Shown here: piece by piece, positions 14,251 to 23,381 of the stretch
Position numbering within the stretch: position 1 is the stretch's first letter
Layout of the letters: every line of letters begins with the position of its first letter
Source: an uncultured Lachnospiraceae bacterium
Lineage (GTDB): Bacteria; Bacillota; Clostridia; Lachnospirales; Lachnospiraceae
Assembly (NCBI GenBank): GCA_900551895.1
Contig: URXX01000012.1
Location: forward strand, 1 to 43,501
Length of the DNA stretch: 43,501 nucleotides
Reading direction: 5' to 3'
Program-made: the position numbers and the translations under genes
The notes under the pieces: model-generated
The model's input: the letters and a program-made list of their open reading frames with translations, nothing else
What the model was told of the DNA's origin: nothing
The model's database searches: none

Positions 14251-15171
14251 CTATAAACTTATAAAATCTAAAATAAATTTAATTCGATATTTTAGTTTCA
14301 TTTTACTTTGAAGCATAATATATCTCAAATTTTTTTTTAATATATTGTGCAAATATTTGTATTCTGTTTCAAATCTTCCTCTTTTTTCTTTAGGTATTTC
14401 ATGTATTAAAGTATTGACCTTTTGCAAATAGAATTCATACGCCCTTGGATAAATCTTAGGATATTTTTTTTTCATGTATTCATAATTATATCTCCAAGCT
14501 TCCTCTTCGTCCATTCGCTTTTGAGTAAATGCAGCAGTCATAATACTGCCTTCTCTTATCCTATAATAATACAACAAATTACTAATTTGCACAATTTTAT
14601 TGGCACGATCCACAAGTAAATATGCTGTAAAAGTATCCTCACATATCTTTCCTACTGGGAATCTAAAATCCTCCCAACACTTACGTCTATATAATTTGTT
14701 CCATGCCGCCACAGGATAAGCCGTGTCATTGTAAATCATATTTAATACTTCTTCCGAGTTTCCAACAAAAGAACAAATCTCAGACGGCACCTGTCTGTCC
14801 TTATAAGAAACCATAATTCCACAAGAACATATGTCTGCCTCTTCTTTTTCAATAGCATCTAACATTACTTGATACATATTAGGCGCAATCCAGTCATCAC
14901 TATCTACAAATGTAAGATAGTCCCCAGTTGCCACATCCAGCCCTGCGTTACGCGCATCCGATAAACCACCATTAGTTTTGTGAATTACTTTAACGCGCTG
15001 ATCTTGAGATGCCCATTTATCACATATTGCAGGACAATTATCAGGAGACCCATCATCAACTAAAATAATTTCCAAATTTCTATATGATTGTCCAACAACA
15101 GAAATAATGCACTCATCTAAATAATCTTCTACTCTATATATTGGTATAATAACTGAAATTAATTTTTGCAT
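14251..15171 (-). CDS. Family 2 glycosyltransferase
   Basis: A protein of 306 aa with the GT-A start ISVIIPIYRVEDYLDECI, ILVDDGSPDNCP at about 35-46, NGGLSDARNAGLDVATGDYL and FVDSDDWI at about 92-99. The middle part AAWNKLYRRKCWEDFRFP is common in EpsJ-like enzymes, and the C terminus is basic. AAGGA is 7 bases before the ATG, 2 bases after the stop of the preceding gene. Confidence 0.88.
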   Translation of the reverse strand: MQKLISVIIPIYRVEDYLDECIISVVGQSYRNLEIILVDDGSPDNCPAICDKWASQDQRVKVIHKTNGGLSDARNAGLDVATGDYLTFVDSDDWIAPNMYQVMLDAIEKEEADICSCGIMVSYKDRQVPSEICSFVGNSEEVLNMIYNDTAYPVAAWNKLYRRKCWEDFRFPVGKICEDTFTAYLLVDRANKIVQISNLLYYYRIREGSIMTAAFTQKRMDEEEAWRYNYEYMKKKYPKIYPRAYEFYLQKVNTLIHEIPKEKRGRFETEYKYLHNILKKNLRYIMLQSKMKLKYRIKFILDFISL

Positions 15172-15173
15172 AA

Positions 15174-16160
15174 TTATTTTCCTTTATATAATCTATAAAT
15201 CCATCTGTGAATGTTTGGAAAAAATATAATGAGTAAAGCACATATCTTATTTTTTTTATTTAATGCCCTTATATTTTTTATTTCACCAAATAGTTCTTGC
15301 CTACAACTCCTATATAGTTCTTTTGCTGCTTTATCTGTATAAAGACTCATACAATTTGCAGAATTTACAATTGTCCTCAACCATGAGAGTTTTGCATAAG
15401 GCTCAATACTATGTTCACTACAATCAAGTGCACAACGTCTAGCCGCTATCAATCCCTTCATCCTTGCAACAACTTTTTCTTCCTCGTTTGATAGAGAGTT
15501 TTCTCGCTTATAATATAGATATCCAAAAAAATCTTGATATACTATTGTATTTGCACGTTGAAACAAAACAAAATTTCTCAAAAAATCTTCGTTGTAAATG
15601 ATTGTTTTATTCAAACAACTATTTTTAAGTAAAGATCTTTTATATATTTTATTACATAACGAAGGTTCCATCCATTCGCCTGAAAGTAAGTCCTTAACTG
15701 CTTCAAAACTGTTTTGAACTCGGACTGTTTCACTGCCTATAGTATGATTTTGAGATTCTTCGCTAGAAATAAAAATCAAACCACAATGCGAGATATCTGC
15801 CTCATATAGCAATGCATTATACAGTAAACGTTCATACATTTCAGGCTCAACAGCATCATCCCCATCTATAAACCCTATATACTCCCCCGTGGCTAGTGCA
15901 ATCCCTTTTTCACGAACTTCAACCAATCCTTTATTTTTTTGATGAATTGCAATTATTCTATTATCCTTTTGGGCATAAGAATCTATAATCATTCCAGTAT
16001 CATCTGTAGAACCATCATCTATAAGTATTAGTTCCCATTTTTGATGTGTCTGAGCAATAATACTTTGTATACACCTCGGCAACCATTTAGCAACATTATA
16101 TGCAGCTACTATAATCGAAATCTTAGTATTCACTTCGTTATATTTTATCTCATGAGTCAT
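15174..16160 (-). CDS. Family 2 glycosyltransferase
   Basis: A protein of 328 aa. ISIIVAAYNVAKWLPRCIQS with LIDDGSTDDTG at about 51-61 and the metal-binding FIDGDDAV at about 108-115 place it in GT2. SLCNKIYKRSLL is the usual acceptor-side motif of this group. The start used has GGGAG 11 bases upstream, which is a little long. A later ATG is not available near the conserved start, so I keep it. It lies 16 bases after the GT4 gene upstream. Confidence 0.87.
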   Translation of the reverse strand: MTHEIKYNEVNTKISIIVAAYNVAKWLPRCIQSIIAQTHQKWELILIDDGSTDDTGMIIDSYAQKDNRIIAIHQKNKGLVEVREKGIALATGEYIGFIDGDDAVEPEMYERLLYNALLYEADISHCGLIFISSEESQNHTIGSETVRVQNSFEAVKDLLSGEWMEPSLCNKIYKRSLLKNSCLNKTIIYNEDFLRNFVLFQRANTIVYQDFFGYLYYKRENSLSNEEEKVVARMKGLIAARRCALDCSEHSIEPYAKLSWLRTIVNSANCMSLYTDKAAKELYRSCRQELFGEIKNIRALNKKNKICALLIIFFPNIHRWIYRLYKGK

Positions 16161-16176
16161 TTGATGCTATTCTCCC

Positions 16177-17301
16177 TTACTCTTCCAATAAACTTTCAAA
16201 CATATTTTCTGTTTCCAATACTGTCTGTTGTGTACTGAAGCACAAACCTCTTATTTGCGCTTTTTTCTTATAATCCGCTAACAACGCTGGATTTTCCAAA
16301 AGTTTTTTCATTCCATCATACAATGCCTCTTCCGAATTATCCGTTACAATTCCATATTCATTATTTTCCCCTAACATTTCCTTCATTCCACCACAATCAG
16401 TCGTAATAACCGGTACCCCTAAAATAAGGGCTTCCGTTGCTGCAGTACTAAATCCCTCCTCATAAGAAGAGCAAACAAAAGCTGAACAACGCGCCATATA
16501 TTTATATGGATTTTCATCATATCCCAAAAATATAAAACTTTTTTCTAGATTATTCTTTTTCAAATACATTTGAATTTTTTCAGTTTCCTCTCCTATCCCT
16601 AGAACATAAATTTTATGCAATAAACCTTCGTCTATCAATCTCTTATGTATTTTAGCCAATCTATAAAAGCCTTTTTTTGCCTTCACTTTTCCTACACCGC
16701 AAAAAGTAATTCCTTCAGGAAGAAATTCTCTTTTTTCTATCATATCTAAAGACATTTTCTTAATCTTTTCGGTTTCATTTACATTATACAAAACATCAAC
16801 ATTTTCCTTTATAGCAGTTAAATCTATAAAGTTTTCTTTCACTTTATTTGATACACATATTATTTTTTCAAATTTTCTATAAGTATCTCTTACCTCTTTT
16901 TGACTTAAATAGGCTCTTCTCACATTTGTCGGATTCTGCTGACAATGTACCCAAGCCACCTTTTTTATAGTTTTATCATCACATACTCCCAAAATCCTTG
17001 TCGTACTCCCCTCTAAATAAGATACCATAATATCATATTTTTCTTTAATCATATACCGAAATAGTACCTTTTTAGGAATATATCTTAGGATAATACTATT
17101 TCCCGGAAAAATCTTTTTGAATATCGCTTTATAATGAATTTCCCCTTTTAAATATTTTCGATTGACTCCTACATCAAATAAAGATACTACTGTTATATCG
17201 TATTTTTGTAAATCCATATTATTTACAAGATTCACTAAAACTTTTTCTGCTCCACCATGCATCAGATCATGAATAAAAAAAAGAATTTTTATTTTTTTCA
17301 T
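16177..17301 (-). CDS. Family 4 (GT-B) glycosyltransferase
   Basis: A protein of 374 aa. KILFFIHDLMHGGAEKVLVN is the typical GT4 N terminus. GVGKVKAKKGFYRLAKIHKR and FLGYDENPYKYMARCSAFVC lead to the catalytic-type segment SSYEEGFSTAATEALILG and PVITTDCGGMKEML. It is similar in layout to the GT4 at 13063 but divergent in sequence. It is followed by a GT2 gene in the same operon. Confidence 0.88.
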   Translation of the reverse strand: MKKIKILFFIHDLMHGGAEKVLVNLVNNMDLQKYDITVVSLFDVGVNRKYLKGEIHYKAIFKKIFPGNSIILRYIPKKVLFRYMIKEKYDIMVSYLEGSTTRILGVCDDKTIKKVAWVHCQQNPTNVRRAYLSQKEVRDTYRKFEKIICVSNKVKENFIDLTAIKENVDVLYNVNETEKIKKMSLDMIEKREFLPEGITFCGVGKVKAKKGFYRLAKIHKRLIDEGLLHKIYVLGIGEETEKIQMYLKKNNLEKSFIFLGYDENPYKYMARCSAFVCSSYEEGFSTAATEALILGVPVITTDCGGMKEMLGENNEYGIVTDNSEEALYDGMKKLLENPALLADYKKKAQIRGLCFSTQQTVLETENMFESLLEE

Positions 17302-17343
17302 ACTTATACTTCACCTTCTTACAACTACTCCGTCTATTTAATT

Positions 17344-18423
17344 TTATAGTACACCCATTTCAAAACAATAATAAATAAAGTAAAATACAATCATCAACAT
17401 ATTAACTAGTTTCTGTGAACTTTTCGTAAAAGCATTTCTTATTAAATATGGCATAATAATAAAACTATACAAACTTGTATATATAGCCATTCTTCCCATC
17501 AAAATTCCACTTGTAACCATTGCCATAAGATTCAATCCTACCGTAATAATTGACATATTGACACAAATATGTATAAGTTTATTTTCTTCTTTTGCAATTC
17601 GTTTTCTTTGCACAAAGACCAAAAATATTGGAACTAGATTAACCAAAACTCTAATAGGGTTTACCCCATCATCTCCTAATTTTTGCATTTGAGTTATTGT
17701 TCCTGCAAATTCTGTTCCCTCCAAAAACATATCTGCAAAGGCAGGGTTTTCGCTGAAAATAAACATCGCAACTATTGCTAATACAATAAATAAAATCGTC
17801 TTCTTATTTCCAGCTTTTCCTTGTACGATAAATACTACAGGTAACATAAAAATTGCAGTAATATGAATCGTTGTTGCTAATAAAACAATAAGAATTACCT
17901 TTCCATATTTTTCTCTAATCATTAAGGGAAGTGCTGATAAAATCATTACTACCGCAACAAATTGCCGCAGACCATTCATCATCCAACCAATATGACAAGC
18001 AGATGCCACAAATAAATATATTGTAATCCAATAGTCTTCCGAATACTTTTTAAAAATCCAAACAATCGGAATGCTATGAAGTGCTGCTATAACCACTCGA
18101 AAAACTGTTATACTGTCTCCAAAAAAACTTTTGATGAGCCACTCTAACACAGCAAAACCTTGTCCTGAATCAAGTTCTGATATATAAGTTTGTAACTCCG
18201 GTATGGTCGATGGAACAAGTTTATATAAGTGAATATACTCTGGTATATCATTTATTGCTGGTCCCATACAAGCTAACCAAAATATTGGGAAAAATAAGAT
18301 AGCAGCCGTTGAAAAGTACCATCTTTTCACTTGTACTCCATTATTATATTCAATTTTAAAAAGTCTTGTTTGATTTATCAACAAACCAAATAGGACTAGC
18401 CATACAAAAATATATCCATACAT
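17344..18423 (-). CDS. EpsG-like O-antigen/exopolysaccharide polymerase
   Basis: A polytopic membrane protein of 359 aa with about ten hydrophobic segments. The pattern of RWYFSTAAILFFPIFWLACM, NDIPEYIHLYK and later NGLRQFVAVVMILSALPLM is that of the EpsG family. The RQ motif after the third or fourth helix is typical. It should polymerise lipid-linked repeat units outside the membrane, giving the Wzy role in this locus, which otherwise lacks a polymerase. Confidence 0.85.
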   Translation of the reverse strand: MYGYIFVWLVLFGLLINQTRLFKIEYNNGVQVKRWYFSTAAILFFPIFWLACMGPAINDIPEYIHLYKLVPSTIPELQTYISELDSGQGFAVLEWLIKSFFGDSITVFRVVIAALHSIPIVWIFKKYSEDYWITIYLFVASACHIGWMMNGLRQFVAVVMILSALPLMIREKYGKVILIVLLATTIHITAIFMLPVVFIVQGKAGNKKTILFIVLAIVAMFIFSENPAFADMFLEGTEFAGTITQMQKLGDDGVNPIRVLVNLVPIFLVFVQRKRIAKEENKLIHICVNMSIITVGLNLMAMVTSGILMGRMAIYTSLYSFIIMPYLIRNAFTKSSQKLVNMLMIVFYFIYYCFEMGVL

Positions 18424-18452
18424 AATTTAATATCCTTCTACTCTTAATTTCA

Positions 18453-19247
18453 TTACTTGTTTCTATGAAGAATTCTATATACACTTTCTGGCAATAGTCC
18501 TATAATAATCGGTCTTAAACACCAGATATAATTCCGCTTCTTTAAATTAAGTGTATTTATCGCATACCCTTTTACATAAGCCTCATTTAATCTATACTTA
18601 AATTTTCTTCGCCCCTGCGCCTCTCTATCATCTCTCATAGAGTATAAAGGCTCTTGTATATTCATCCCCTTATATCCTTTTGCATACATTTTAATCCAAA
18701 GATGATAATCTTCAACTCTCAGTAGTTTTTTACTTACACTATACCCTTCTACATCCATATACGCTTCTTTTCTCACCATGCACGCTGCATGACAAAAAGG
18801 AGTTCCCCCTAAAAAACTTTCCTTAGTCGGAAATACTTCCGTATGTGTTCTTCCCCAGATTCCTTGTTCATCAAAAAAATTCATATCTGTACTAACAATT
18901 GCAACCTCTGTGTTTTCTTCTAAAACACGCACTTCTTCTTCAAAACGGTCTATAGAACATAAATCATCACCATCCATACGTGCAATATAATCTCCAGTTG
19001 CAACTTTTAAGCATTTGTTAAGAGTATAATTAAGTCCATGATTTTCGTTATTCTTTAACAAAATAAATTTATCCGGATATTTTCTTACATATTGTTCCGC
19101 TATTGTCACTGTATCATCCGAAGAACAGTCATCACACATAACAACTTCCCAATTTGTATAACTCTGATTTATAATACATTCCAAAGCTTCTTGTAAAGTC
19201 TTTGCACAATTATAAATCCCCATTATAACACTTATTTTTTTACTCAT
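18453..19247 (-). CDS. Family 2 glycosyltransferase
   Basis: A protein of 264 aa, short for the family. ISVIMGIYNCAKTLQEALEC with MCDDCSSDDTVTIAEQYV and RMDGDDLCS at about 93-101 define a GT-A fold of the EpsE/WcaA type. HAACMVRKEAYMDVEGY and VEDYHLWIKMY are typical of this subgroup. The C-terminal region resembles a membrane-associated helix. It overlaps the preceding GT4 gene by 8 bases. Confidence 0.88.
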   Translation of the reverse strand: MSKKISVIMGIYNCAKTLQEALECIINQSYTNWEVVMCDDCSSDDTVTIAEQYVRKYPDKFILLKNNENHGLNYTLNKCLKVATGDYIARMDGDDLCSIDRFEEEVRVLEENTEVAIVSTDMNFFDEQGIWGRTHTEVFPTKESFLGGTPFCHAACMVRKEAYMDVEGYSVSKKLLRVEDYHLWIKMYAKGYKGMNIQEPLYSMRDDREAQGRRKFKYRLNEAYVKGYAINTLNLKKRNYIWCLRPIIIGLLPESVYRILHRNK

Positions 19248-20367
19248 TATTTAATCCATACACTTTCATAAGTTCTTCTTTTACATTTTTAAATGTATAT
19301 GCCTGTGCGTAATTTTTCGCGTTCACTTGAATTTTTTCATATAATTTAAAATCTGCCAATAATGTTGATATTCTTTTACTCAATGTATTATTATCATCTA
19401 TGTCAACCAAAAATCCATTCTTTCCATCTTGAATTAATTCTCTATGACCTCTATTTTTAGTGGCTACAACAGGTGTTTCTGCTAACATTGCCTCAACAAC
19501 ATTTAATGGTAATCCTTCTCGTTTGCTACATGTAACACAGATATCTGATATTTTTTGATACTCCTGCAGATTGGTTACATAACCTAACATGGAAATATTA
19601 TTTTCTAAATGTTGATTTATGATTAACTCTTCCAGCATTTCCCTTTCTGGTCCATTCCCCGCAAGCAATAACTTTGTATTTGGATATTTCCTTATAATAT
19701 CTTTCATTGCTAAAATAGCCATTTTTTGATTTTTATTTGGCAATAACTCTCCTACACAAAGTACAATTTTTTCTTTTTCTAAAAAACCAAGGCCTTTTTT
19801 CAATCTCTTTTTTTCTTCTATAGAGACTGAACAATATCTTTGTTCATCTACCCCTACGCCATGAATTCGTTCCACTTTACAATGAAACTTATGGCTTGCC
19901 AATTCATAGTCCTCTTGCGTAATTGTGATCAGTTTATCCGTAATTCTTGAAAATAACTTTTCTATCGGATAAAAAGCAATCCAATTTTTCTTTGGTGCTC
20001 CTTTATAAAAGTGAAATCCGTGAGCAGTATAATACACTTTTGTTCCTCGCTTTCTCGCATTTCTTGCAGCAAGTCTTGTTACAATCCCTCCCATCGGAGT
20101 ATTGCAGTGTATTACTTCATATTGCTCTTGCTCAATAATTTTTTTCAATTCTTTATATGCACATAAATTCTCTTTACTTTTCGGAGACCGTGCAAATGGT
20201 ACATTAAATACTTTATCTACAAAATCTAATTTTAAACCGTTCTTTTCGACCAAATTATTTTGGGCTGCCACATGCACTTCATAGCCATGACTATGAAGCA
20301 CTTCTACTAACGGTTTATGAAATTGACAAATATGACTTTGCACAGTTGCTGTTAATAGAACTTTCAT
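19240..20367 (-). CDS. Family 4 glycosyltransferase (EpsD-like)
   Basis: A protein of 375 aa. The N terminus, SHICQFHKPLVEVLHSHGYE, followed by IHCNTPMGGIVTRLAARNAR and YTAHGFHFYKGAPKKNW at about 118-134, is the pattern of B. subtilis EpsD and its relatives, which add an early sugar to the lipid-linked primer. The C-terminal half has VGELLPNKNQK and CSKREGLPLNVVEAMLAETP. Its position just after the insert of modification genes fits an early transfer step. Confidence 0.88.
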   Translation of the reverse strand: MKVLLTATVQSHICQFHKPLVEVLHSHGYEVHVAAQNNLVEKNGLKLDFVDKVFNVPFARSPKSKENLCAYKELKKIIEQEQYEVIHCNTPMGGIVTRLAARNARKRGTKVYYTAHGFHFYKGAPKKNWIAFYPIEKLFSRITDKLITITQEDYELASHKFHCKVERIHGVGVDEQRYCSVSIEEKKRLKKGLGFLEKEKIVLCVGELLPNKNQKMAILAMKDIIRKYPNTKLLLAGNGPEREMLEELIINQHLENNISMLGYVTNLQEYQKISDICVTCSKREGLPLNVVEAMLAETPVVATKNRGHRELIQDGKNGFLVDIDDNNTLSKRISTLLADFKLYEKIQVNAKNYAQAYTFKNVKEELMKVYGLNNE

Positions 20368-20379
20368 ACTCTTCTCCTA

Positions 20380-21750
20380 TCAAAAAAGATATCCCGATAT
20401 TAAAAACAATAAACTTGCTACAACCGCAGAAACTATCGTATACGGTAGTTGTGAATAAACATGTTCCATATTTTCAATTCCACAACTAGCTGAAGTAATG
20501 ACAGTTGCATCTGAATAAAAACAAGCATGGCTACAAAAAGTTCCACCACATACAATTGCCGCCATTACAGTTAACAAATTCGCTCCACATGCCGCTCCAA
20601 GCGGAATAATAATAGGTGCACATACCGCTGGAATTCCCCAATTACTTCCTGTAATAAACCCTAAAACTGCAACAACCATAAAAGCAATCATTGGATATAT
20701 ATGCGGAGTAACAATTGGTTCTACCAGTCCAATTATATATTGAGGCAGATTTAGATCTGCAGAGGCTTGTCTCATCCACAATGCTGCAACAATAATTGCT
20801 AATGCTGGAATTGAATCCGCAAATCCTTGTATCCATAAATCACAAAATTCATTTGTTTTAACTTTTTTTCTTGGTACATATATAATAGCAGCTGATATAA
20901 TTGCTGATATAATTGCTATAAACATGTCCCCTACTACTAATTGAATAATAATCATTGTTGCAATAGGGATTAAAAAATCTATTATTTTAGCATCTCCACT
21001 AGTATCATTATCGTCTTTCTTATTTAGTTTGCCACTATTTTCACTATAGACTCTTCCGGTAGTTTCTACTCTTTGATATGCTTTTTTCATCGCTCCCATT
21101 TTAGGCATAACTCCCAATATAAATAAAGGGACAACTACAATAGCTACCATCGCGTAAAACATATATGGTATAGAATGGATATATGTTGACATTGCACTCC
21201 CATACCCCAATTCTACAACCTCTTTTTGTTCATAAAAAATACCTGCAAAGAATATAGCCCATGTTGAAAACGGCAATAAAACACAAACAGGTGCTCCCGT
21301 AGAATCAATTACATAAGCAAGTGCTTCCCTAGGAACCCTTCTTAAATCTGATAATCTCTTAGTACACGCACTGATAGTCATAATATTCATGTAATCATCT
21401 ACAAAAATGATAATTCCTAACAACCAAGAAGTAAGTAATGTACTCTTTCCTGTTTTACATATTTTTCCTAAAAAATTAGCAATTGCATGAGTTCCCTTTG
21501 CTGCATTTATAACTGCAATCAAACTTCCAAACAATCCACATACAATAAGTAACCACACTGTATCATAATCTGTAATAACTTCAAAAAATGAATCAACCAT
21601 TAAAGTAATTGGATTCTTTTTATTGATGACTGCAATTATAAGATATGATGACACGCACCCCATTAAAAGAGCTTCCGTTGTTCTCTTGGATTTTATGGCG
21701 ACAATTATAACAAGCAGAGCTGGAAGTAATGTGATTATTCCATAATTCAT
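20380..21750 (-). CDS. NhaC family Na+/H+ (or organic acid/Na+) antiporter
   Basis: A polytopic membrane protein of 456 aa with about eleven hydrophobic segments. Visible family features are LIVCGLFGSLIAVINAAKG, IIFVDDYMNIMTISACTKR with the conserved acidic pair, VIDSTGAPVCVLLPFSTWAI, GFITGSNWGIPAVCAPIIIP and CSHACFYSDATVITSASCG. NhaC-family members exchange Na+ for H+ or for lactate/malate. It is unusual within a polysaccharide operon. Its start codon touches the stop of the asparagine-synthase-like gene (one-base overlap), so it belongs with the aldolase-to-NhaC group. An organic-acid or product exchanger for that group is my inference; simple sodium homeostasis is the alternative. Confidence 0.85.
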   Translation of the reverse strand: MNYGIITLLPALLVIIVAIKSKRTTEALLMGCVSSYLIIAVINKKNPITLMVDSFFEVITDYDTVWLLIVCGLFGSLIAVINAAKGTHAIANFLGKICKTGKSTLLTSWLLGIIIFVDDYMNIMTISACTKRLSDLRRVPREALAYVIDSTGAPVCVLLPFSTWAIFFAGIFYEQKEVVELGYGSAMSTYIHSIPYMFYAMVAIVVVPLFILGVMPKMGAMKKAYQRVETTGRVYSENSGKLNKKDDNDTSGDAKIIDFLIPIATMIIIQLVVGDMFIAIISAIISAAIIYVPRKKVKTNEFCDLWIQGFADSIPALAIIVAALWMRQASADLNLPQYIIGLVEPIVTPHIYPMIAFMVVAVLGFITGSNWGIPAVCAPIIIPLGAACGANLLTVMAAIVCGGTFCSHACFYSDATVITSASCGIENMEHVYSQLPYTIVSAVVASLLFLISGYLF

Positions 21751-23381
21751 TAAAATTTCTCCTTTTTCTTTCCAAACCTAATTCTAGAAAAAATTTCTAA
21801 ATACATACGAACTACTAGTGCTCTAAAGTTTGTATGAGAAATATCTTTAATCGTTATTCCCGTTTCCGCTATTCTAGGCTCCATATATGTAATTAAGTCC
21901 TTCGGAATATCATCTACCTTACGTTTTTCCAGTGGAACTGTAAGCATTAATTCAACATACTTTCTGTTATTGAACGGAATTGTTATGTCGTAGGATACTC
22001 TATGTTCTGTTGTTAAAAAGATTCCTTCTCCACCGCTCCATGCAAATTCCCAAAAATATAATTCTAACCATGAAATTTTATCAAACGTTTTCTTGTCATA
22101 ATATTTTTCTAAATATTCTGCAAACACTTTGTCGGTTTCTTTAATTAAATATTTGTCCAAATAAACTTTGTGCATTGCTCTCCAGTAACTTGCATATGGA
22201 TATTTGGGAAATCTTTTCTTATTGTATTTATTGTAATACCAGCCACGCCCCATCTCATTTACCCAAGATTTAATTTCCATATCACAAGGTGGCTTTTCTG
22301 TAAAATACAATCTTTTCTTTAAATCATTTGTGTTATTCGCACCGATACATCCATTATTACATTCCATCACTTTTTTGAATGCCGGTAAATCTTTGTATTC
22401 CTCCCATTCTTCCGGAATCTCGTAGAGTTCATGCTCTAAACCTAAATGTGCCAAAATTTTCTTTGCGGCATATGCGTCTACTGATTCATCTACATTAGAA
22501 ATATAACTAAAATACTTGAATTTATCATACACTTTATTTGCACAAGATAATGCTGTCATACTATCTCTACCACCAGTTACTGAAATAGAAACTTTCTTTT
22601 CCGGCCATTTCATTGCAATGCATTGCATTGTATTTGACATAATTCTTCCAAGTTCACCAATCGTTTCTTTATACTCTTTTTCTGTTTTTGTCTCTACAAT
22701 TTTTTGAGTAGGATAAAATCTAAATATCTCTGTACAACCTGTTTCATTCGAATACTTTCCAGCGTGATTAGGAACCATTCTCTTCAATTCATCAAAAGGT
22801 GATAAATCCCCCGGAAGCCAAGTACCCCAGTAATGCCAATATTTATTTGTCGTTAAGCGTTTAATATATTCTGGTTGTTCTAACCCCTTTAAATCTGCCA
22901 CAAGTTTTCCGTGAGAAGTAATAAATAATTTTCCTTCAATTACACCATGATAAACAAGTTGCATTCCCGCACAATCTGTTGTATAAATAATTTTATTATT
23001 TGAAATGTATCCCACGCAAAATACACCTGTCAATTTGCTTTCTTCTTCCCAATAAGTAATATCGCCTTTTTCTTTCGCATTCGCTAAATTTTCTAGTATT
23101 TCATTTTCATTAATAAGCATATTATATGGATCATACGCATGTCCTATCAAAAAATGTATATCTCCATTTTTTTCGTATATATATGAATATGTCTCTTCAT
23201 GTGTGTATAGATAAAAAGATGAATTTATCTGTCTTTCTGACCAATTTGAATAAAATGGATATCCACCCCCCACATTCTGCTTTTCATTTGTTATTAAAAA
23301 ACCTTTACAATATAATCTTTTTTGAAATTTTGGATACTCTTCCAAGTTTTTTTTCATTTCATCAACACTATAATAAGCCAT
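21750..23381 (-). CDS. Asparagine-synthase-like amide-forming enzyme lacking the N-terminal Cys
   Basis: A protein of 543 aa. The ATP-pyrophosphatase signature SVTGGRDS is at 267-274 and is followed by a synthetase domain with YISNVDESVDAYAAKKILAHLG. The N-terminal 200 residues look like the glutaminase-fold domain (LTGVFCVGYISNNKIIYTTD, 117-136), but the residue after Met is Ala, not the Cys needed to cleave glutamine. Beta-lactam synthetase shows that such proteins can adenylate a carboxylate and form an amide without glutamine. I infer adenylation and amidation with a different amine donor, perhaps on a sugar acid or on the product of the neighbouring genes. Translationally coupled to both neighbours. 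Confidence 0.75.
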   Translation of the reverse strand: MAYYSVDEMKKNLEEYPKFQKRLYCKGFLITNEKQNVGGGYPFYSNWSERQINSSFYLYTHEETYSYIYEKNGDIHFLIGHAYDPYNMLINENEILENLANAKEKGDITYWEEESKLTGVFCVGYISNNKIIYTTDCAGMQLVYHGVIEGKLFITSHGKLVADLKGLEQPEYIKRLTTNKYWHYWGTWLPGDLSPFDELKRMVPNHAGKYSNETGCTEIFRFYPTQKIVETKTEKEYKETIGELGRIMSNTMQCIAMKWPEKKVSISVTGGRDSMTALSCANKVYDKFKYFSYISNVDESVDAYAAKKILAHLGLEHELYEIPEEWEEYKDLPAFKKVMECNNGCIGANNTNDLKKRLYFTEKPPCDMEIKSWVNEMGRGWYYNKYNKKRFPKYPYASYWRAMHKVYLDKYLIKETDKVFAEYLEKYYDKKTFDKISWLELYFWEFAWSGGEGIFLTTEHRVSYDITIPFNNRKYVELMLTVPLEKRKVDDIPKDLITYMEPRIAETGITIKDISHTNFRALVVRMYLEIFSRIRFGKKKEKF

